Positions 60,168-64,000 of a stretch of 64,000 nt of DNA are shown one piece after another. A program made the position numbers and the translations under genes. Position 1 is the first letter of the stretch. Each line of letters begins with the position of its first letter. Below the pieces are notes generated by a model that saw only the letters and a program-made list of their open reading frames with translations, had not been told where the DNA came from and did no database searches. Location of the stretch: the NCBI RefSeq assembly GCF_000336755.1, contig NZ_AOLK01000022.1, positions 132,747 to 196,746 on the forward strand, in the 5' to 3' direction. Source of the stretch: Haloferax elongans ATCC BAA-1513. Lineage in GTDB: Archaea; Halobacteriota; Halobacteria; Halobacteriales; Haloferacaceae.

Positions 60168-60221
60168 GCCGCTCGGGTGCGACTACTCGTTCTGTGCGTC
60201 CACGACCGCAGTCGCCGCCAG
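60168..60221. repeat. Direct duplication of the 3' end of maeB, copy A
   Basis: About 54 bp, matching 60302-60355 with few differences; the last 38 bp (60184-60221) are identical to 60318-60355. It contains the reverse complement of the final MaeB codons and the last bases of its stop. The spacing between copies is 134 bp. Confidence 0.75.
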
Positions 60222-60230
60222 ATCGAACGA

Positions 60231-60311
60231 CCACCTTTTTCTACGTCGGGTCGCCTCCGGCGACCGCTCCTCGAAAAATCTGGACCAAAAAGTGCCCTCG
60301 CTCCGCTCGGG
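60231..60311. repeat. Intergenic hairpin element, copy 2, just after maeB
   Basis: CCACCTTTTT, then hairpin GGTCGCC-TCC-GGCGACC (60249-60265), then AAAAATC, TGGACCAAAAAGTGCC (60281-60296) and CTCGCTCCGCTCG. The opening, AAAAAYC and TGGACCAAAAAG parts match copy 1 at 34662-34810. It sits between the two copies of the maeB 3' end. Confidence 0.75.
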
Positions 60312-60316
60312 CGCGT

Positions 60317-62572
60317 CTACTCGTTCTGTGCGTCCACGACCGCAGTCGCCGCCAGGTTGACGATGTCCTTCACTTCGTCGCCGCGCTGGAGGACGTGGAC
60401 GGGCTTGCCCATGCCGACGAGCATGGGGCCGATAGCCTCCGCACCGCCGAGACGCTGGAGGAGTTTGTAGCCGATGTTGCCCGCTTCGAGGTTCGGGAAG
60501 ATGAGCAGGTTCGCGGGTTCGTCGAGGTCTGCGAACTCGTAGGTGCCCGTGAGGATGTCTTCGACGAGTGCCGTGTCGGCCTGCATCTCACCGTCGACCG
60601 GGAAGTCGACGTCCGGGTCGTCCTGCAGCAACTGCGCGGCGTTCCGTGGCTTCGCCGTGCCTTCGTTGTCGACGCTGCCGAAGTTCGAGTACGACAGCAG
60701 GGCTGCTCGGGGTTCGACGTTGAACCGGCGAGCGAGTTCCGCGGTGTGCTTCGTAATCTCCGCGAGAACTTCCTCGTCGGGGTCGAGATTGACCGTCGCG
60801 TCGGCGCAGAAGACGACACGGTTCTTGAACGTCATCATGTAGACACCGGCCGCGTAGTCGGCGTCTTCGGCCGTGCCGACGACCTGGAGCGGCGGGCGAA
60901 GCCCACCGGGGTAGTGGTGGGTAAGCCCCGTCAGCATCGCGTCGGCGTCGCCCGTCTCGACCATCACGCTGGCGAAGTAGTTGGAGTCTCGGCGGACGAG
61001 TTCGCTCGCCTCGGACTTCGTGAGTCCCTTGCGCTTGCGGAGTTCGTAGAGACGGTCGGCGTAGTGGTCCCACTCTCCGTCACGCGGGTTGGCGATCGTG
61101 GGGTCGAAGTCGAGGCCGAGTTCCTCCGCCTTCCGCAGGATACGTTTGGTGTTCCCGATGAGGATTGGCTGTGCGATGCCTTCTTCCTGCATCTGGTAGG
61201 CTGCGCGGATGATTTTCTCGTTAGTCCCCTCGGCGAGGGCGACGCGCTTGGGGTCAGACTTCGCCTTGTTGAGGACGACGCGCATCATCTCGCGGGACTT
61301 GCCGAGGCGGGCTTCGAGGCGCTCGCGGTACTCGTTGAGGTCCACGCGCTTGCGGGCCGCACCGGAGTTCACCGCCGCCTGTGCCACTGCGGGCGCGACT
61401 TCGAACAGGACGCGGGGGTCGAGTGGCTTCGGGATGAGGTAGTCGGGACCGAACTGAAGCGGGTGGTCGCCGTACGCCTTGACGACCGCGTCGGGAACGT
61501 CCTGCCGAGCGAGTTCGGCGAGCGCTTCGGCGGCCGCACGCTTCATCGACTCGTTGATTTCGGTGGCGCGCACGTCGAGCGCACCGCGGAAGATGAAGGG
61601 GAATCCGAGGACGTTGTTCACCTGATTCGGGTAGTCGGAGCGCCCCGTCGCCATGATGACCATGTCGTCGCGGGCATTCTTGGCGTCCTCGTAGGTGATT
61701 TCGGGGTCTGGGTTCGCCATCGCGAAGATGATGGGGTCGTTGGCCATCGACCGAACCATCTCCTGCGAGACGATGCCGCCGACAGAAAGCCCGGCGAACA
61801 CGTCTGCGCCCCGCATCGCGTCCGCGAGGTCACCTTCCTCGACTGGCTGGGCGAACTCGGCTTTGTACTTGTTGACGTCGCCCGACTCGACACGCGCCTC
61901 CGTGATGATACCCGAGGAGTCGCACATCGTGATGTTCTCTTTTTTCGCGCCGAGAGAGACGTAGAACCGAGCGGTCGCGAGGGCAGATGCGCCCGCACCA
62001 GAGAAGACGATATCGAGTTCGTCGAGTTCCTTGTCGACGACGTCCGCGGCGTTCAACAGCGCCGCCCCGGAGATGATGGCCGTCCCGTGCTGGTCGTCGT
62101 GGAAGACCGGGATATCCATCGACTCGCGGAGTTGTTGCTCGATTTCGAAGCACTCCGGCGCTTTGATGTCTTCGAGGTTGATGCCGCCGAACGTCGGTTC
62201 CATCGCCTTCGTCGCCGCGACGAAGTCGTCGACGTCGGCGATGTCGAGTTCGACGTCGAACACGTCGATGTCGGCGAAGCGTTTGAACAGGACGCCTTTG
62301 CCCTCCATGACGGGCTTGGACGCCGATGCGCCGATGTCGCCGAGGCCGAGGACGGCCGTCCCGTTGGAGACGACGCCCACGAGGTTCCCCTTCGCGGTGT
62401 ACTCGTATGCGGCGTCCTCGTCTTCGTCGATATCGCGGCACGGTGCCGCGACACCCGGCGAGTACGCGAGCGAGAGGTCACGCTGCGTGTTTGTCGGTTT
62501 TGTCGTCGCAATCTCTATCTTTCCGGGCGGGTCCCGTCGGTGGTATTCCCGTGAGTCGTCGTCCAGTCCCAT
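60317..62572 (-). CDS. maeB: NADP-dependent malic enzyme with phosphotransacetylase-like C-terminal domain
   Basis: 751 aa. Residues 1-430 are malic enzyme: [15 protein letters not shown] (about 33-47), [20 protein letters not shown] (about 59-78), the Lys in [19 protein letters not shown] (about 87-105), and the NADP loop [15 protein letters not shown] (about 188-202). Residues about 430-750 are a phosphate acetyl/butaryltransferase domain ([33 protein letters not shown]). Bacterial MaeB proteins have the same layout; the second domain is regulatory. It decarboxylates malate to pyruvate. Starts at 62572 after [17 protein letters not shown]. Its 3' end is partly duplicated downstream. Confidence 0.93.
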   Translation of the reverse strand: MGLDDDSREYHRRDPPGKIEIATTKPTNTQRDLSLAYSPGVAAPCRDIDEDEDAAYEYTAKGNLVGVVSNGTAVLGLGDIGASASKPVMEGKGVLFKRFADIDVFDVELDIADVDDFVAATKAMEPTFGGINLEDIKAPECFEIEQQLRESMDIPVFHDDQHGTAIISGAALLNAADVVDKELDELDIVFSGAGASALATARFYVSLGAKKENITMCDSSGIITEARVESGDVNKYKAEFAQPVEEGDLADAMRGADVFAGLSVGGIVSQEMVRSMANDPIIFAMANPDPEITYEDAKNARDDMVIMATGRSDYPNQVNNVLGFPFIFRGALDVRATEINESMKRAAAEALAELARQDVPDAVVKAYGDHPLQFGPDYLIPKPLDPRVLFEVAPAVAQAAVNSGAARKRVDLNEYRERLEARLGKSREMMRVVLNKAKSDPKRVALAEGTNEKIIRAAYQMQEEGIAQPILIGNTKRILRKAEELGLDFDPTIANPRDGEWDHYADRLYELRKRKGLTKSEASELVRRDSNYFASVMVETGDADAMLTGLTHHYPGGLRPPLQVVGTAEDADYAAGVYMMTFKNRVVFCADATVNLDPDEEVLAEITKHTAELARRFNVEPRAALLSYSNFGSVDNEGTAKPRNAAQLLQDDPDVDFPVDGEMQADTALVEDILTGTYEFADLDEPANLLIFPNLEAGNIGYKLLQRLGGAEAIGPMLVGMGKPVHVLQRGDEVKDIVNLAATAVVDAQNE

Positions 62573-62703
62573 GACTCAGTGGTCCTCAGTCCGGAGGCAA
62601 AAAACTATCCAAGGGCGTCGAATATCGAGTTCGACGGTCGTCGAATTGTCGCCAGACGGAAGTTCGATGAAAGCGACGCTTCGACGCCGCACGCGAACAA
62701 AAA

Positions 62704-63810
62704 TTACTCCGAATCGATGTGAAGAATTTCGTGGCGTTCGAGTTCGAAGGTGCCCGTCTCGTCGGTGACGGTTCGAGTCGGCCACGACCCTGTCGTCGTC
62801 AGCACTTCGGCGTCGTCCTCGGTGACGAGCACCGTGTCTTCGCTCTTTGCACCCTCGATAGTCGGGTTGTACGCGTAGCCCATCGGAACGCGAACCTCGT
62901 CGTCGGCGTCCGGGCGCGCGAACCACTCACGTCCGGCGAACCCTGCAGCACCGCCCTGATGGTGGTTCAGCCACTCGTCTGGCACGCCAACCTCGTCGTA
63001 GGTGTCGCGAATCGTATCGAACACGTCTGCGGCGGTACCATCCTCGGCGGCGACGCGCTGTGTTGCGGCGAGCGCGTTCACTTCGACGCGCATCGTCTTC
63101 TCGTGGCGCTCTTCGAGCCACTCGGGGGCGTCGAATGCGACGGTTCTCGTGCAACTCGCGTAAAGCCCGTCTCGCTGGGCCGTCACCGACACCAGCGCGT
63201 AGTCGCCGAGTCGCTCTTTGGTCGGCGTGTAGTGCCGGTATTTCTGTGCCCGGCGCGCACCACCCACGAGGGTCACTGGCGTCTCGATACCCATCGCGTG
63301 GAGCGTGACACGCAGGCCGGACGCGACTTCGTGTTCGGTGTCGTCGGGATGGAGTTCGCGACAGACGCGCTCGACTGCGTCGGCCACGTCGCGGCTGAGG
63401 GCGCGATAGGCCTCGATATCGTCTTCGCTGAGTGGCTGTCGAAGGCTTCCGGCATCGACCTCACTGAAACCCAGGACGTCGAAATCGGCGGCTGCGGGCG
63501 TCGGCGACACAGTCGCGACGGCAGACGCGAGAGAGCCTTCGTACCACTGGTACTGATGAATTTGCACGTCCTCGTGAGGGACTTCCTCGTGGAGGAGTCG
63601 GGTCGCTTCGATGTTGTCGGTCACGACGTGGAACTCGTCGCCGTCGTATCCAGCGGCTGCGACGCCGACATCGGAGTCACGGTCGACGACGTTGTCGCCG
63701 CCGAGGAGCCACGCAAAGGAGTTCGGGCGGGCGAACCAGACCGCCTCGGCGTCCTGCTCGGCGAGGTACGCGTCGAGACGCTCGGCCCGTGATTCGAGTC
63801 GCTCGTTCAT
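62704..63810 (-). CDS. M24-family (Xaa-Pro aminopeptidase-like) protein, probably inactive
   Basis: 368 aa from ATG 63810; an ATG five codons earlier is the alternative. The N-terminal creatinase-like domain (about 1-125) and the pita-bread domain (about 130-368) are both present. In the pita-bread domain the segment GLYASCTRT replaces the usual GxxSDxTRT, so the second metal Asp is Cys, and the first Asp position reads VTAQRDG. The His of [10 protein letters not shown] and the Glu in [16 protein letters not shown] remain, while the Glu before the PxI position reads [11 protein letters not shown]. Three of five metal ligands appear lost, so a non-peptidase role is likely. Confidence 0.7.
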   Translation of the reverse strand: MNERLESRAERLDAYLAEQDAEAVWFARPNSFAWLLGGDNVVDRDSDVGVAAAGYDGDEFHVVTDNIEATRLLHEEVPHEDVQIHQYQWYEGSLASAVATVSPTPAAADFDVLGFSEVDAGSLRQPLSEDDIEAYRALSRDVADAVERVCRELHPDDTEHEVASGLRVTLHAMGIETPVTLVGGARRAQKYRHYTPTKERLGDYALVSVTAQRDGLYASCTRTVAFDAPEWLEERHEKTMRVEVNALAATQRVAAEDGTAADVFDTIRDTYDEVGVPDEWLNHHQGGAAGFAGREWFARPDADDEVRVPMGYAYNPTIEGAKSEDTVLVTEDDAEVLTTTGSWPTRTVTDETGTFELERHEILHIDSE

Positions 63811-63914
63811 ATCTCGGGCGTCCAACCGAATCGACTTGAATGGGACGGCTCGCGTTCGGTGGCGGAAGGAAACGACTCACAGGAGACGCCGCCTTCGACG
63901 ACCATACCTACGAG

Positions 63915-63925
63915 GTATAAGTTTA
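63915..63925 (+). promoter_or_regulatory. Promoter of the gene at the right edge
   Basis: GGTATAAGTTT, about 28 bases before the ATG at 63946, a near-perfect haloarchaeal TATA element. Confidence 0.6.
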
Positions 63926-63945
63926 CGCGGACCTGACCCCCGCGT

Positions 63946-64000
63946 ATGACACCTCGGCTTCGTCGCCTCCTCGCCGGTGGTGCCGTGATGACCGGCATTC
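63946..64000 (+). CDS. Start of a gene cut by the window edge, possible signal-bearing protein
   Basis: ATG 63946, only 18 codons visible: MTPRLRRLLAGGAVMTGI. The basic N-terminus followed by a hydrophobic stretch could be a signal peptide or a membrane anchor. The strong TATA box upstream shows it is a real start. The rest lies beyond the window, so no product can be named. Confidence 0.5.
   Translation, partial: MTPRLRRLLAGGAVMTGI

Noticed and set aside
59825..62554. Open frame of about 900 codons antisense to maeB
   Set aside because: Mirror of MaeB codon use; it reads across the TatC-like gene and the hairpin element and has no protein family signature.

Overview
This window comes from a haloarchaeon, most likely Haloferax or a close relative. 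The DNA is GC-rich, the encoded proteins are strongly acidic, and most genes have a TATA-like box 26-30 bases before the start codon, which means leaderless transcripts; Shine-Dalgarno sites appear mainly inside operons. Other lineage markers are an S-layer glycoprotein with a PGF-CTERM tail, archaeal type IV pilins with the haloarchaeal H-domain, a Cbf5/TruB-type pseudouridine synthase, a desampylase-type JAMM protein, GatD, and an elongator tRNA-Met with a 75-nt intron like the one known in Haloferax volcanii.

Layout. 1-13.8 kb: a truncated phosphatase-superfamily gene, a FemAB-like acyltransferase, an HD hydrolase, an amidohydrolase, UspA, the biotin pair birA and pccA (biotin carboxylase plus carrier), aspartate-semialdehyde dehydrogenase, and small membrane and regulatory genes. 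14.1-15.3 kb: an AT-richer, nearly gene-free stretch ending at tRNA-Pro(GGG). 15.5-19.4 kb: the translation/nucleotide block adk, DUF106 (Oxa1/EMC3-like), cmk and truB on the minus strand. 19.2-27.8 kb: a YeiH-type exporter with a tiny overlapping upstream ORF, UspA and an APC-UspA fusion transporter, an epoxide-hydrolase-like enzyme, an AIR-synthase-related protein and kynureninase. 27.8-34.6 kb: SDR, JAMM desampylase and idi on the minus strand; lrp and carA diverge across a perfect palindrome; then a degenerate PAS/kinase-like protein, a double GNAT protein and gatD. 34.6-41.4 kb: small membrane proteins, an ArsR-type regulator, gpmI, DUF families and intron-containing tRNA-Met.

41.4-47.5 kb is the cell-surface region. 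A 907-908 aa S-layer-type glycoprotein gene on the minus strand diverges across an 857-bp structured intergenic region from four tandem type IV pilin genes on the plus strand. 47.5-51.4 kb holds small membrane proteins, DUF1684, an aldo/keto reductase and an EamA exporter. 51.5-57.7 kb is a complete dipeptide/oligopeptide ABC operon in the order binding lipoprotein, two permeases, two ATPases. 57.8-64 kb holds an RNase H-like protein, a TauE/SafE permease, a TatC-like membrane protein, the two-domain malic enzyme MaeB, a degenerate M24 peptidase homologue and the first codons of another gene.

The main unexplained signals are these. A hairpin-bearing intergenic element occurs twice, and one copy sits between two copies of the 3' end of maeB. 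A 119-nt nested inverted repeat and a TTCG-capped hairpin lie between the S-layer and pilin genes. The lrp-carA spacer holds a perfect palindrome. Two genes (kinase-like and M24-like) appear to have lost catalytic residues. Two small membrane ORFs under 45 aa are easily missed.
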